Below, piece by piece: positions 16,415 to 25,326 of a stretch of DNA of 43,975 nucleotides. Within the stretch, counting starts at the first letter, position 1; the number at the start of each line of letters is the position of its first letter. Position numbers and translations under genes: made by a program. Under the pieces are notes generated by a model. It made no database searches. It was not told where the DNA came from and saw only the letters and a program-made list of their open reading frames with translations. The stretch is taken from NCBI RefSeq assembly GCF_900474295.1, contig NZ_UCOB01000029.1, forward strand, positions 1 to 43,975, in the 5' to 3' direction. The DNA comes from Synechococcus sp. UW140. GTDB lineage: Bacteria; Cyanobacteriota; Cyanobacteriia; PCC-6307; Cyanobiaceae.

Positions 16415-18733
16415 ATGACCAGAACCCAACACGTTGACGGTTCCATCCTGCCGTTTCCTCCCAAGCCATCGGGGAGTAAGGCCGGAACGACGATGCAGGA
16501 GTCGACATACAGTCCGCTACCAGAACCCCAAAGGCTTCCTGACGATGCACCCAACATCCTTGTGGTGCTGATCGATGATGCAGGCCCGGCACTGCCGGAG
16601 TGTCTTGGAGGCGATATCCATGCCCCTGCTCTGCAATCAATCAAAGATGGTGGCGTGGGCTTCAATCGCTTCCACACCACAGCGATGTGTTCACCAACGC
16701 GCTCCTCGCTGCTCTGCGGTCGCAACCACACCTTCGTGGGCAATGGCCAGATCTGTGAATTCGCCAACGACTGGGACGGTTATTCAGGTCGGATTCCAGA
16801 AAGTTGTGCACTGCAGGCCGACGTCCTGCGCAACTACGGCTACGCAACCGGGGCATGGGGGAAGTGGCACAACACACCGTCCAACGAAACCACTGCGGCA
16901 GGTCCCTTTGAGAACTGGCCAACGGGTCTGGGATTCGAATACTTCTACGGCTTCCTCGCCGGTGAAGCCTCCCAATACGAGCCCCATCTGGTGCGCAACA
17001 CCACGGTGGTATTGCCGCCTAAAACGGCAGCGGAGGGGTATCACATCAGTGAGGACCTGGCCGACGATGCCATCAACTGGCTGCAAACCCACAAGGCGCT
17101 CCGCCCCGATAAGCCTTTCTACATGTACTGGGCATCAGGAGCCCTGCATGGCCCGCACCATGTCAACAAGGAATGGGCTGATAAGTACAAAGGCAAGTTC
17201 GACGATGGCTGGGACGCCTACCGCGAGCGTGCCTTCAAGAATGCCAAAGCCAAAGGCTGGATTCCCGAAAATGCCCAACTCACTCCACGCCATCCCCGGT
17301 TAGGAGCTTGGGATTCCATCCCCGAGCACCAGAAGCCCTTCCAATCGCGTTTGATGGAAGTGCTGGCAGGCTTTGCCGAACACACCGATCATCAGGTTGG
17401 TCGTATCGTCTCCGAAATTGAACGACTGGGATACGAAGACAACACCCTGGTGGTCTACATCTGGGGAGACAACGGCTCCTCCGGTGAAGGCCAGGACGGC
17501 ACGATCTCTGAGCTGCTTGCGCAAAACTCCATTGCCACAGAGATCGATGAGCACATCAAAGTGCTCGACGAATTAGGTGGACTGGATGCGCTTGGCTCCC
17601 CACTCGTGGACAACATGTATCACGCAGGCTGGGCCTGGGCTGGCAGTACGCCTTATCAAGGCATGAAGCTGATGGCCTCTTACCTCGGCGGCACTCGCAA
17701 TCCGATGGCGATCAAATGGCCGAAGGGCATCAAGCCGGATCCCAAACCTCGGTCGCAGTTCCACCACTGCAACGATCTGGTGCCAACGATCTACGAGCTG
17801 GTAGGAATCACTCCACCCAAGATGGTGAATGGTGTCACTCAGGATCCGATTCACGGCACCAGCTTTGCCTATGCCTTCAATGCACCGGATGCACCGGGTG
17901 AACTTCACACCCAGTTTTTCGACATCATGGGCTCTCGATCCATCTACCACAATGGATGGATGGCTGGAGCCGTGGGGCCACGCCTACCTTGGGTGAAGGG
18001 TGTGGACCCAGATATCCTCACCTGGTCACCCGACACCGACGACTGGGAGCTCTACAACCTCGACGACGATTTCAGTCAGAGCAAGAACGTCGCGAATGAG
18101 TATCCAGAGAAGCTGCAGATGCTCAAGAATCTGTTCCTGGTGGAATCGGCGAAGTACAAAAATATGCCGATTGGTGGTGGACTCTGGACCATCATCTTCC
18201 ACCCAGAACTGAAGGTGGCCCCGGAAGCAACATCCTGGGAGTTGCCTGGCACCATTACCCGCATTCCCGAGCCCTGTGCTCCACGACTTGGTTGCCTGAA
18301 CAACAAAGTTGTGATCGATATGGAAATACCAGAGAATGCAAGTGGTGTGCTCTACAAACTCGGTGCCAATTCAGGTGGTCTCACCCTCTACATGGATGAA
18401 GGAATTCTCACCTATGAATACAACCTGTTCATCGTTGAGCGCACCAAGCTGCGCTCTGATCAGCCACTGCCGGCTGGCAGACACAAGCTGGAGGTCGTGA
18501 CCCGGCACACCGACGACAATCCAAGGGGCCCGCTCTCGATCAAGGTGTCCCTCAATGGCACACAGCTGATCGAAGGCATTGTTCCAAGGGTGGCAGCTGT
18601 GCTGTTCACCGCTAATGACTGCCTGGATGTTGGTCAAGCACTGGGGTCGCCGGTTTCCTTGGATTACCACGAACGTGCTCCGTTCAAGTTCAACGGATCA
18701 ATTCACACCATGCACGTGGAGTATCTCGAATAG
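16415..18733 (+). CDS. Arylsulfatase (type I, formylglycine-dependent)
   Basis: The protein has 772 residues from the ATG at 16415. I kept this start because ILPFPPKPSGSKAGTTMQES upstream of the later ATG (16493) looks like the conserved N-terminus of large bacterial arylsulfatases. VVLIDDAG holds the paired Asp for calcium. CSPTRSSLLCGR is the C-x-P-x-R signature whose Cys (about 92) is converted to formylglycine. GKWH and WGDNGSS supply further active-site residues. It hydrolyses sulfate esters. The C-terminal about 150 residues form an extra beta-rich domain. No signal peptide is visible. No formylglycine-generating enzyme lies in the window. The nearby sulfotransferase has the opposite reaction type. 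Confidence 0.9.
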   Translation: MTRTQHVDGSILPFPPKPSGSKAGTTMQESTYSPLPEPQRLPDDAPNILVVLIDDAGPALPECLGGDIHAPALQSIKDGGVGFNRFHTTAMCSPTRSSLLCGRNHTFVGNGQICEFANDWDGYSGRIPESCALQADVLRNYGYATGAWGKWHNTPSNETTAAGPFENWPTGLGFEYFYGFLAGEASQYEPHLVRNTTVVLPPKTAAEGYHISEDLADDAINWLQTHKALRPDKPFYMYWASGALHGPHHVNKEWADKYKGKFDDGWDAYRERAFKNAKAKGWIPENAQLTPRHPRLGAWDSIPEHQKPFQSRLMEVLAGFAEHTDHQVGRIVSEIERLGYEDNTLVVYIWGDNGSSGEGQDGTISELLAQNSIATEIDEHIKVLDELGGLDALGSPLVDNMYHAGWAWAGSTPYQGMKLMASYLGGTRNPMAIKWPKGIKPDPKPRSQFHHCNDLVPTIYELVGITPPKMVNGVTQDPIHGTSFAYAFNAPDAPGELHTQFFDIMGSRSIYHNGWMAGAVGPRLPWVKGVDPDILTWSPDTDDWELYNLDDDFSQSKNVANEYPEKLQMLKNLFLVESAKYKNMPIGGGLWTIIFHPELKVAPEATSWELPGTITRIPEPCAPRLGCLNNKVVIDMEIPENASGVLYKLGANSGGLTLYMDEGILTYEYNLFIVERTKLRSDQPLPAGRHKLEVVTRHTDDNPRGPLSIKVSLNGTQLIEGIVPRVAAVLFTANDCLDVGQALGSPVSLDYHERAPFKFNGSIHTMHVEYLE

Positions 18734-18763
18734 GGCACGTCATCCCAGGTACCCATTCAGCAA

Positions 18764-18803
18764 GCCAAGCATCTCAACATCAAAGGATGTTGAGATGCTT
18801 GGC
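18764..18803. repeat. Perfect 18-bp inverted repeat (hairpin) after the sulfatase
   Basis: GCCAAGCATCTCAACATC (18764-18781), loop AAAG, then the exact reverse complement (18786-18803). It begins 30 bp past the sulfatase stop. It has no U-tract on either strand, so it is not a standard intrinsic terminator. It could still block transcription, protect the mRNA 3' end, or be a miniature element remnant. Confidence 0.85.
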
Positions 18804-19035
18804 CGAATACATCGCACTTGAAAACACACTGGATCTAGGCAGAAATCATGCTTCTGAGCCACAAGAAACCAAGTGCCTACTTGGATCTGGGGCCAATGCA
18901 GCAACAAGCCGGGCGACGTCTCAGAGCTTGACGGGGTCAAGGCTCAGCAGCCTCAGTGACCACCGCAAGCCGCGCAATCCGCTTTGCACAGAGAAGCCAA
19001 TCCGGCCTCCTCGTGCTTGGGGGTTGTGATCGACA
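18804..19035. other. Non-coding stretch without recognised features
   Basis: No ORF with protein-like composition, hairpin with a T-tract, tRNA or promoter could be supported here. It lies between the long hairpin and the broken Lys-rich small gene. Confidence 0.4.
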
Positions 19036-19249
19036 TTAGGCGAGGTGCGACAAGCGCCTCCATGACTTGAACAAACGATCGACCTGCTCAGCAGGGACGA
19101 GACGTGAGAGCTTGCCCTTAACCTTCAGAAAGCTTGCGGTGAGCTTTGTCTGCCTTCCTCAGGATCTTTTGAGCCTGCTCTCTGGTGAGGCACTCCTCAG
19201 CCTTGACCTTGAGCTTGATCAGTTTCTTGTGCTGCTTCTCAGGGTTCAT
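19036..19249 (-). pseudogene. Frameshifted small Lys/Arg-rich gene
   Basis: From the ATG at 19249 the frame reads MNPEKQHKKLIKLKVKAEEC, LTREQAQKILRKADKAHRKL, SEG and stops at TAA (19118-19120), 43 residues. One base further the other frame continues smoothly as KGKLSRLVPAEQVDRLFKSW and RRLSHLA to a TAA at 19036-19038. Joined, they make an about 70-residue, highly basic, helical protein; total length is 3n+1. So either a single-base insertion, a sequencing error, or a programmed +1 shift over GGT-TAA-G. The 43-residue form could also be functional. Family unknown. Confidence 0.5.
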
Positions 19250-19855
19250 AGACCAGGCCCTCCTTAAGCCAAGTTTAACCCATGATTAAGGGTCGTCGAC
19301 TTGGGCCGCCCGGACCGCTTCGTTTTGCGCAGCCAAGACTGATGCTCATGGCCCCTCAATTCGATTACCAAGGGTCATGAGCTTTTCAAGCCTCAATTTT
19401 CTTAAAAGCTTGATCCCCCAATCAGCCACTGGAGGACGCGCAATCGTTTGCTCAGTTTGGAGTTGAGCCTTAGGAGTAACATTTTTCTCTGCCATCTCGC
19501 AAGCTCTACAAACAAATAAAATGCTACACGCTTCTCCAGCACATCACTTCCAGCATCAAAAAAGTTAAACGATACACATTCCCTGTCATCAAGATCCATA
19601 TCTTTCTGTTGATTTTCAAGGCGCTACTGCCGCTCTGCTGCCGACCGAAAACAAAAAGGTCTGATCACTTTCCTTCTTCTGAAGGAATAGAGAGACGCAG
19701 AGCAAAATGTGGAGACAGAAGCCAGGCAGACCGCGGACTGAAGGGTGTTGGCCATCACACCCTCAGCCCGAACGAACACAGCCCACAAACATCAAATCCT
19801 TCAAAGATCCGACAACAACGTCACTTCCCACATCCTCATTCAGAGGCGCATTGGA
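19250..19855. other. Gene-poor 600-bp stretch
   Basis: Apart from the doubtful 65-residue ORF at 19402-19599, no gene, tRNA or strong hairpin was seen. Plus-strand ORFs from about 19609 onwards have His/Pro/Ser-rich, non-protein-like composition and were not called. Confidence 0.4.
19402..19599 (-). CDS. Possible small hypothetical protein, 65 residues
   Basis: MDLDDRECVSFNFFDAGSDV, then LEKRVAFYLFVELARWQRKM, then a Leu/Arg-rich tail. Composition is plausible for a small helical protein and no competing ORF is better, but there is no recognised domain, no good ribosome-binding site and no neighbour to support it. It could be chance. Confidence 0.3.
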   Translation of the reverse strand: MDLDDRECVSFNFFDAGSDVLEKRVAFYLFVELARWQRKMLLLRLNSKLSKRLRVLQWLIGGSSF

Positions 19856-20215
19856 TCAAGAGGCTTGCTCTTTTTCTTTGAGCTCCAAGCTGAGGAAATA
19901 ATTCAAGAACGTCCGCACCAACGCCACTGCACCGAGCTGAATCAGTGCTGATGCATCCCGGCTGATGGTGGTCTGCACCACATCAGCTCCGAGCTGAAAC
20001 TCCAAGGCCAAGGCCAGCCAACCACCAAAGGTGAGACGGGCTGCCGTGAGGGGACCGCGCTCCAAAAGCCGAGGCGGAATGGCCCGCAAGCGCAGGGGAC
20101 CTCGCGGGCTGAACACCGCCAAGAGACCAACCCCAACGGACAGAACCGACAAACTCTCAAGAATCAAACGCAAGCCCTCGGCGGCATGCATCAACAACTG
20201 ATCAGCCCACTCCAT
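19856..20215 (-). CDS. DUF1622 membrane protein
   Basis: I chose the ATG at 20215 (MEWADQLLMHAAEGLRLILE, 119 residues). A longer frame from 20365 adds sequence that does not look like the family. Two membrane segments (SLSVLSVGVGLLAVF and a second before FLNYFL) and the signature G-G-W-L-A-L-A-L-E-F-Q-L-G-A-D-V, then VRTFLNYFLSLELKEKEQ, match DUF1622. It is an inner-membrane protein of unknown function. It is divergent from the DUF202 gene, 164 bp apart. Confidence 0.75.
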   Translation of the reverse strand: MEWADQLLMHAAEGLRLILESLSVLSVGVGLLAVFSPRGPLRLRAIPPRLLERGPLTAARLTFGGWLALALEFQLGADVVQTTISRDASALIQLGAVALVRTFLNYFLSLELKEKEQAS

Positions 20216-20379
20216 CGACCTCAACTCCAGATCTGAAGCGATTGTGAGCAAGGGAAGGAAGATTGGCCAGCAACAATCCATCGCCAGGCTGAGATTCAGC
20301 ACAATCGGCACCTCCATGGGCTGACCAAAACAGCGACGATTTCTAGCCTTCAAGCAGCGGAACACCCCCTCGCTCGAGG

Positions 20380-20766
20380 ATGACCAACAGCAACACAGAG
20401 TTAGCCAAAACTCGTAACCGTGCTGCCGCTGAGCGCACCACGCTGGCCTGGATCCGCACGGCTCTGGCCTTGATCAGCTTCGGTTTCGGCCTCGACAAAA
20501 TCATCGGTGCCATCCGCCACAACGATCGAGGCGGGAGTGCATCAGGTGATCTGAGTGTTCAGCTGATGTCGATGGGGTTCATCGGCATCGGCATCTTCAC
20601 CCTGCTGATCGCCATGCGCCAACACAAGCGCGAACTGGAGAAGTTACGGCATGACCCCTATGTCTATCGCCACGAGCCATCCCTCTCGATCGCCACAGCA
20701 ACGGCCGTTCTTTTGATTGGCATTGCGGCATTCCTGCTGCTGTTGTTTGGACTCTTTCCAGCCTGA
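20380..20766 (+). CDS. DUF202 (YidH-like) membrane protein
   Basis: The protein has 128 residues. TRNRAAAERTTLAWIRTALA then LISFGFGLDK is the DUF202 signature (A-x-E-R-T-x-L-A-W-x-R-T). Three membrane helices follow the pattern of E. coli YidH. The position is the inner membrane; function is unknown. It lies 44 bp upstream of the BASS-type transporter on the same strand and may be co-transcribed with it. Confidence 0.85.
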   Translation: MTNSNTELAKTRNRAAAERTTLAWIRTALALISFGFGLDKIIGAIRHNDRGGSASGDLSVQLMSMGFIGIGIFTLLIAMRQHKRELEKLRHDPYVYRHEPSLSIATATAVLLIGIAAFLLLLFGLFPA

Positions 20767-20810
20767 ATCAAACCAAGTTTTGCTCCTGAAACCGCCGTAC
20801 CCACTCCGCT

Positions 20811-21683
20811 ATGTCACTCCTGATTGCACTGGCCCTCTTTCTGGTGATGGTGTCACTGGGCCTGAATCTGCCCAGCATGCGCTTCGATCTTTTGAGGCGC
20901 AGACCAGCACTGCTGCTTCGTGTCTTAGTGGTGACCTGCATCGGTCTGCCCCTAATTGCCATCTTGCTACTCCACTCTCCTCTGGGAGAGGGTGTGTCTC
21001 CCACCATGGCCACAGCCGTGATGATCATGGCGATCTGCCCCAGCGCACCGATGATCACCCTGAAAAGCAGGCAGGTCGCCAACGATCCTGAATTAGCGGC
21101 AAAACTGCAGTTCTGGTCAGCTTGCGCCGCAGTCATCAGTGTGCCCTTGTGGATCAGTCAGCTCCCCACTGAGGCCGGCGAAGCCATCTGGACGATCCCG
21201 GCAAAAGATGTCGCCGCTCAGGTTCTACAAGTGCAATTGGTTCCTCTGCTACTGGGCGTGATCTTGCGCCGTTGGCGTGGGGCATGGGTCGAACGCTGGA
21301 ATCCTCTCATCCAAAAAACAGCCTCAATCGTGCTGTTGCTGCTGTTGGTGTTGATTCTGCTCGTGGCGTTGCCGCAGGCGGCACCCTTGTTGATCCGGGA
21401 TCTTCAAGGGGCATTGCTAATGCTGATCCTGACCATCGCGGCCCTGGGTCTGGGCTTCCTGATCGCCAGTCAGAACAAGGACGAGCGCAGCACTCTTCCC
21501 CTGGTGGTGTCCATGCGCAATCCAGGACTGGCCCTTCTTCTGGTGCAACGCATGGCTCCCGATGCCATGGATCTCAAAGCCGCTGTGGTCGGCTACGTGT
21601 TGATGACGGCTCTGGGGTCAGCACCCTTTGTGAAGTGGCGCACCAGCATCACCGCACAACAACAGATCCCCGCACAAGACTGA
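20811..21683 (+). CDS. Bile acid:sodium symporter (BASS) family transporter
   Basis: The protein has 290 residues with about nine hydrophobic helices. MVSLGLNLPSMRFDLLRRRP at the N-terminus and MAICPSAPMITLKSRQ, a gene-family-like ICPS-A-P discontinuous helix, suit the BASS fold. SMRNPGLALLL near the C-terminus matches the second crossover motif. Family members move organic anions such as bile acids, pyruvate or sulfate with sodium. The substrate here is unknown; the first crossover motif is less canonical than in ASBT-type proteins. Its stop codon touches the next ATG, so the two are surely one operon. Confidence 0.7.
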   Translation: MSLLIALALFLVMVSLGLNLPSMRFDLLRRRPALLLRVLVVTCIGLPLIAILLLHSPLGEGVSPTMATAVMIMAICPSAPMITLKSRQVANDPELAAKLQFWSACAAVISVPLWISQLPTEAGEAIWTIPAKDVAAQVLQVQLVPLLLGVILRRWRGAWVERWNPLIQKTASIVLLLLLVLILLVALPQAAPLLIRDLQGALLMLILTIAALGLGFLIASQNKDERSTLPLVVSMRNPGLALLLVQRMAPDAMDLKAAVVGYVLMTALGSAPFVKWRTSITAQQQIPAQD

Positions 21684-22295
21684 ATGGCCAGCATCACACC
21701 TGATCCCAACGACGAAGCCACGCGCAAGACAGGTCTCCACCAAGGCAGCGACATCGCTGCACTGCTCATCGCGGCAACGATCGGCTACCTGGTCAATCTG
21801 GTGCTGCCCATCCTGCTCGCCGCATGCATCAGTTGCAGCCTGTTGATCATGCTCAGCCGTCTGCGCCGCCGTCTGCATCGTCCAAGCCAATGGTGGGGAA
21901 GCATCGGCCTGTGCTCAGGCTGTTTCATCGGCACCGCCTCATCCATGGTGGTCGACATGCAACAAGGGGGGAGCAGTCACAGCCTGTGGGAACGCTTGGC
22001 CCTGGTGCTGCTGCTGGGAATCACTGGGTTCCTCTCAGGTCGCCGAGTCGGGATCGATCCCAAGGCAATCGAGGGACGCTCGATCGGCGACCTGCTCCGC
22101 TCTTTGAGCGGAACCTTCACTGGGGTGTTTGGCGTCGTGGTGGCGATCACGTTTATCTTCAGCGGTCTTGATGAAGCGCGAGCTGCCTCCAGTCGACTCA
22201 GCACCTCGCTGACCATCATCGTGTTGTCACTGGTTGGGCCTGGCTGGATCAGCCATCGACTCAGGAAACATCTCCACCATCACCACCAAGCCTGA
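21684..22295 (+). CDS. Hypothetical membrane protein, operon partner of the BASS transporter
   Basis: The protein has 203 residues. The ATG directly follows the transporter's stop codon. Five or so hydrophobic segments (IAALLIAATIGYLVNLVL, ILLAACISCSLLIML, IGLCSGCFIGTASSMVV, LALVLLLGITGFLSG, FGVVVAITFIFSG) alternate with short charged loops; the C-terminus ends in a His cluster (HLHHHHQA). No family recognised. Tight coupling suggests a function tied to the transporter. It converges on the amine oxidase gene 28 bp away. Confidence 0.65.
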   Translation: MASITPDPNDEATRKTGLHQGSDIAALLIAATIGYLVNLVLPILLAACISCSLLIMLSRLRRRLHRPSQWWGSIGLCSGCFIGTASSMVVDMQQGGSSHSLWERLALVLLLGITGFLSGRRVGIDPKAIEGRSIGDLLRSLSGTFTGVFGVVVAITFIFSGLDEARAASSRLSTSLTIIVLSLVGPGWISHRLRKHLHHHHQA

Positions 22296-22323
22296 ACACA
22301 ACCATGCTTGAGGCGAAATCCGA

Positions 22324-23637
22324 TCATGCTGTTCTGGAGGGAAGAAGACTGCGCCACACGGCAACCGCCGTTCGCGAGCCGCTGGCAATGGCCCCTTCGA
22401 TAAAGCCTCTCCAGCCTTCACCATGATCCCCGGAGGCAAAGAAAAGGTGACCCTCCTGCCGAGGCAGAGCATCAGCAAAGCGCACAAAGGTTCCGGGTCG
22501 ATACGTACACCAGCTGCCCTGAGACAGAGCATCCCCTCCCCAATCGTGACCGAAGGTTGAAAGCAGCCGAAGACCCGGAACAAACTCCTCGAGGACTGGT
22601 TGCCAATCGGCAACAGACCTCTCAAGTGCATCCGGCTCCAGGCTGAAACCAGCCAGGACCGAATGCTGTTCACCGCGCTGATACGTAAAGCTGCCGATCA
22701 AAGGAGACTCAGTGGACCTGGCCAGGGTCATCACGGCACCTGGGTCACCCTCCACCTCAAAGAACACCTTGGCGCCACCACCCACATGCTTAAGCTTTGA
22801 AGCCTCCACTTTTACCGACTGCAGTGGAGGATCAAACGCCACATTGTGAAGCACATTGAGCGGCAGCGTCACAACAGCCCGCTTGGCCGTCACCTGCTCC
22901 CCGGCCGCGGTCGTCACCGTCACGCCGTTGGCAGTCTGGTGAACGGATCTCACGGGAGTGTCCAACAACACATCAAAGCCACCGTCGCTGGCGATTGCTT
23001 CAACGAGTGCACCGGTACCAAGCTTGAGTTTGTAACGGGCTGCTGCGTCATTGAACAGTGCATAATTCCAACCCGTGAGCGACCAACAACGCATCATCTC
23101 CAAGTAAGAGGCGTTCTCGGGCTGATTCATCGACAGGATCTCCAGGAAGCCACCGATGCTGGTGCGCTGCAATGGAGTCAGCTCCATGGACTGCAGACGG
23201 TCGGCCACGCTCAGGGAGTCGCGTTCCTTGATGGCAGCCCAGTTGTAATGAGAGTCGTAAGGACGCTCCCAAACCAGAGGAGCTTCAGCGAAGAACTGCT
23301 CAAAACCTGCGACGAACTCACCGAGTTGATCGTCCCGTAACTCACAAACCTGACCATCGACCTTAATCGCAACCCGCTCCGCAACACACCCAGGGGTTTC
23401 CTGAATTTCGAGGCCGTAGCGCTCCTTTTCCGCCCACACAAAGGGCTGCGTCCAGTGGATCCAGGTGCCACCCAGCTCCACATGGAATCCATTGCGATCA
23501 GTACTCCAGGTACGACCACCTAAACGATCGCGTGCTTCAAGCACCAGCACGTTGAGTCCGCGCTTCTGCAGATCCCGGGCAGCGGTGATGCCTGCAAAAC
23601 CACCACCGATCACTACTACATCAACGTCTTCACGCAT
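22324..23637 (-). CDS. Flavin-containing amine oxidase / FAD-dependent oxidoreductase
   Basis: The protein has 437 residues from the ATG at 23637; a GTG one codon upstream is the alternative. VDVVVIGGGFAGITAARDL is the FAD-binding dinucleotide fold, followed by EARDRLGGRTWS, the GG-R-x motif of the amine oxidase superfamily. Near the C-terminus, LFFASGDHGEGWRGFIEGAI is the second FAD-binding region, usually E-x-x-x-x-x-x-G-Y-x-x-G-A in this family. It oxidises an amine (or related C-N or C-C bond) to imine with hydrogen peroxide. It is cytoplasmic as written (no signal). It lies 98 bp downstream of three secreted DUF1254/DUF1214 genes in the same direction; any functional link is inference. 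Confidence 0.85.
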   Translation of the reverse strand: MREDVDVVVIGGGFAGITAARDLQKRGLNVLVLEARDRLGGRTWSTDRNGFHVELGGTWIHWTQPFVWAEKERYGLEIQETPGCVAERVAIKVDGQVCELRDDQLGEFVAGFEQFFAEAPLVWERPYDSHYNWAAIKERDSLSVADRLQSMELTPLQRTSIGGFLEILSMNQPENASYLEMMRCWSLTGWNYALFNDAAARYKLKLGTGALVEAIASDGGFDVLLDTPVRSVHQTANGVTVTTAAGEQVTAKRAVVTLPLNVLHNVAFDPPLQSVKVEASKLKHVGGGAKVFFEVEGDPGAVMTLARSTESPLIGSFTYQRGEQHSVLAGFSLEPDALERSVADWQPVLEEFVPGLRLLSTFGHDWGGDALSQGSWCTYRPGTFVRFADALPRQEGHLFFASGDHGEGWRGFIEGAIASGSRTAVAVWRSLLPSRTA

Positions 23638-23735
23638 CACGGTAAATAAAAATCAGAGCATTTCCCTGATCAATGCCTACGGGCGGTTGGAATCCGCCGT
23701 AGACAATCATCAAAGGGGGGCAAAAAGAGAACCGA

Positions 23736-25289
23736 TCAGATTTTCTCGATCGAGCCAAGTTTCCAAGTGCGGTCAAACCACTCCTGGCCAGGTCCGTAGA
23801 GACGGAAGATCCCAAACCAACCTTTGCCGGGGACCGTTTTGATCCAATTAGCATCCAAGCCTTCAGGTGCTTCAGGGCCGAAGTAGAGCGTGATGCTGCC
23901 ATCAGCATTTTTGACCATGTCGGTGTTGCGCGTGTTGTTCTTGCTGGGATAAGGCATCTCATCGCTCTGCAACATCGAGCGGGTTTGAGGGTCATAGACC
24001 ACAAACGACCAGAAACGGTTGGCCGGAGGATTGGCAGGAATGGTCATCGAGTAGCTGTTGGCGCCATCGAGATAAGAACCACGACTGTCACGGGAAGAGA
24101 AGGTGTACTGCGAACCCACTCCTGGCATCTCCAAAACCATCGCAGGCGTGTTGACAGTGGCCAGGTAGAAGAACAAGGTGCGTCCATCCATATCGCGGCC
24201 CCCGTTGCCACCATCCACGAGATATTCGTGGTTACCGCCAGGGAATCCGGTTTGCCAGTAGCCAGCTTTGCCTGGATAGATGTAAGCCTTGGGGTCTTGG
24301 GGAGCAAACAGAATCGAACGGGCTGTGGCATTACCGATGGCCACTGCCTCGGTGAGCATCGCCTTCTGTTCCGGAGAAGGATTGAAAGGCTTGCCTTTCT
24401 GGATGCCAATTGCCGAAGCCATGCCGAGCAGCTCCGGCGAGAACAGCTCGGACGGCTCGCGCTGAATCACCTCATCAAGCTCTTCGTAGAACTTGAAATT
24501 GTTGGCGTGAATGGTGTTCGTCTCCCAATCCGTGAGGTTCTTGAAATTGTTGGCAGGGGGATTGGCACGCTCCGCATAGGGATAGACCTTCAGGCCTCCC
24601 TTGAATGCATTTTTTGCAGTATCTGTTTTGCCCTCATCATCCAGAAAACCACGCAAGATCAACCAGTTGATCTTGCTAGGAGTGTTGGCAACAAAGTAGC
24701 CATCGGTGTTGGCAGGAGCTGACTGACCTGGACCGATAATCAAATATTTTCCGCCCTTGCCCCGATCGGGACCGGGGCCTCCCATATCCACCACAAAGCG
24801 GAAGAACGCATCGTTCACCGTGCCAGGGCCTGTACCAGCCGGCACTTCAACCACCATCGGGCCGGCACTGAGATCAAGAAAGGCCGAGGCGTAAACGGTA
24901 TCGGTGTTACCGGTGAGCCAGAGCGATTTGGAACTCATCAACTCTTCAAACACACCGATATCGCGATTCGGCTGCATGCCGTAGCCATCACGATGACCCA
25001 CATAGAGCATCTCGAGGGATGCCGCCGGCATGAAGTTCAGAAAGGTCTGAACGCCGCGGCCAAGGTCCACCTGGCGGCGGGCTTTGGCCATGGTGTCGTC
25101 GTTGGGGAACCCATCGAAATAATTGAAGCTGCCGATCCGCGTCTTCACCCTGTCAGGCGTCAGCACATCTTCAGGGATGGGCGTGTTGTAGCCCTGCGGA
25201 ACCACATCAGCCGCACGCAGCGCAGAAGCGCTACCGGCAAGAACGGCAGCAGAAAGAGCAGCAGTTGAGAAACGAGTGAAAGCAGTCAT
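23736..25289 (-). CDS. Secreted DUF1254/DUF1214 protein, copy 1
   Basis: The protein has 517 residues with a signal peptide MTAFTRFSTAALSAAVLAGS...LRA. The N-terminal DUF1254 half contains IGSFNYFDGFPND, FLNFMPAASLEMLYVG and LWLTGNTDTVYASAFLDL. The C-terminal DUF1214 half contains FWSFVVYDPQTRSML, NADGSITLYFGPEAPEG, ANWIKTVPGKGWFGIFRLYG and the end W-F-D-R-T-W-K-L. The family is widespread in marine bacteria, some algae and giant viruses; no biochemical role is known to me. It is likely periplasmic. It is a full-length paralogue of the next gene upstream, with a 37-bp gap between them. Confidence 0.88.
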   Translation of the reverse strand: MTAFTRFSTAALSAAVLAGSASALRAADVVPQGYNTPIPEDVLTPDRVKTRIGSFNYFDGFPNDDTMAKARRQVDLGRGVQTFLNFMPAASLEMLYVGHRDGYGMQPNRDIGVFEELMSSKSLWLTGNTDTVYASAFLDLSAGPMVVEVPAGTGPGTVNDAFFRFVVDMGGPGPDRGKGGKYLIIGPGQSAPANTDGYFVANTPSKINWLILRGFLDDEGKTDTAKNAFKGGLKVYPYAERANPPANNFKNLTDWETNTIHANNFKFYEELDEVIQREPSELFSPELLGMASAIGIQKGKPFNPSPEQKAMLTEAVAIGNATARSILFAPQDPKAYIYPGKAGYWQTGFPGGNHEYLVDGGNGGRDMDGRTLFFYLATVNTPAMVLEMPGVGSQYTFSSRDSRGSYLDGANSYSMTIPANPPANRFWSFVVYDPQTRSMLQSDEMPYPSKNNTRNTDMVKNADGSITLYFGPEAPEGLDANWIKTVPGKGWFGIFRLYGPGQEWFDRTWKLGSIEKI

Positions 25290-25326
25290 GGTTGAGAATG
25301 AATCGTGGTGTTGATCTGTTCAGGTC

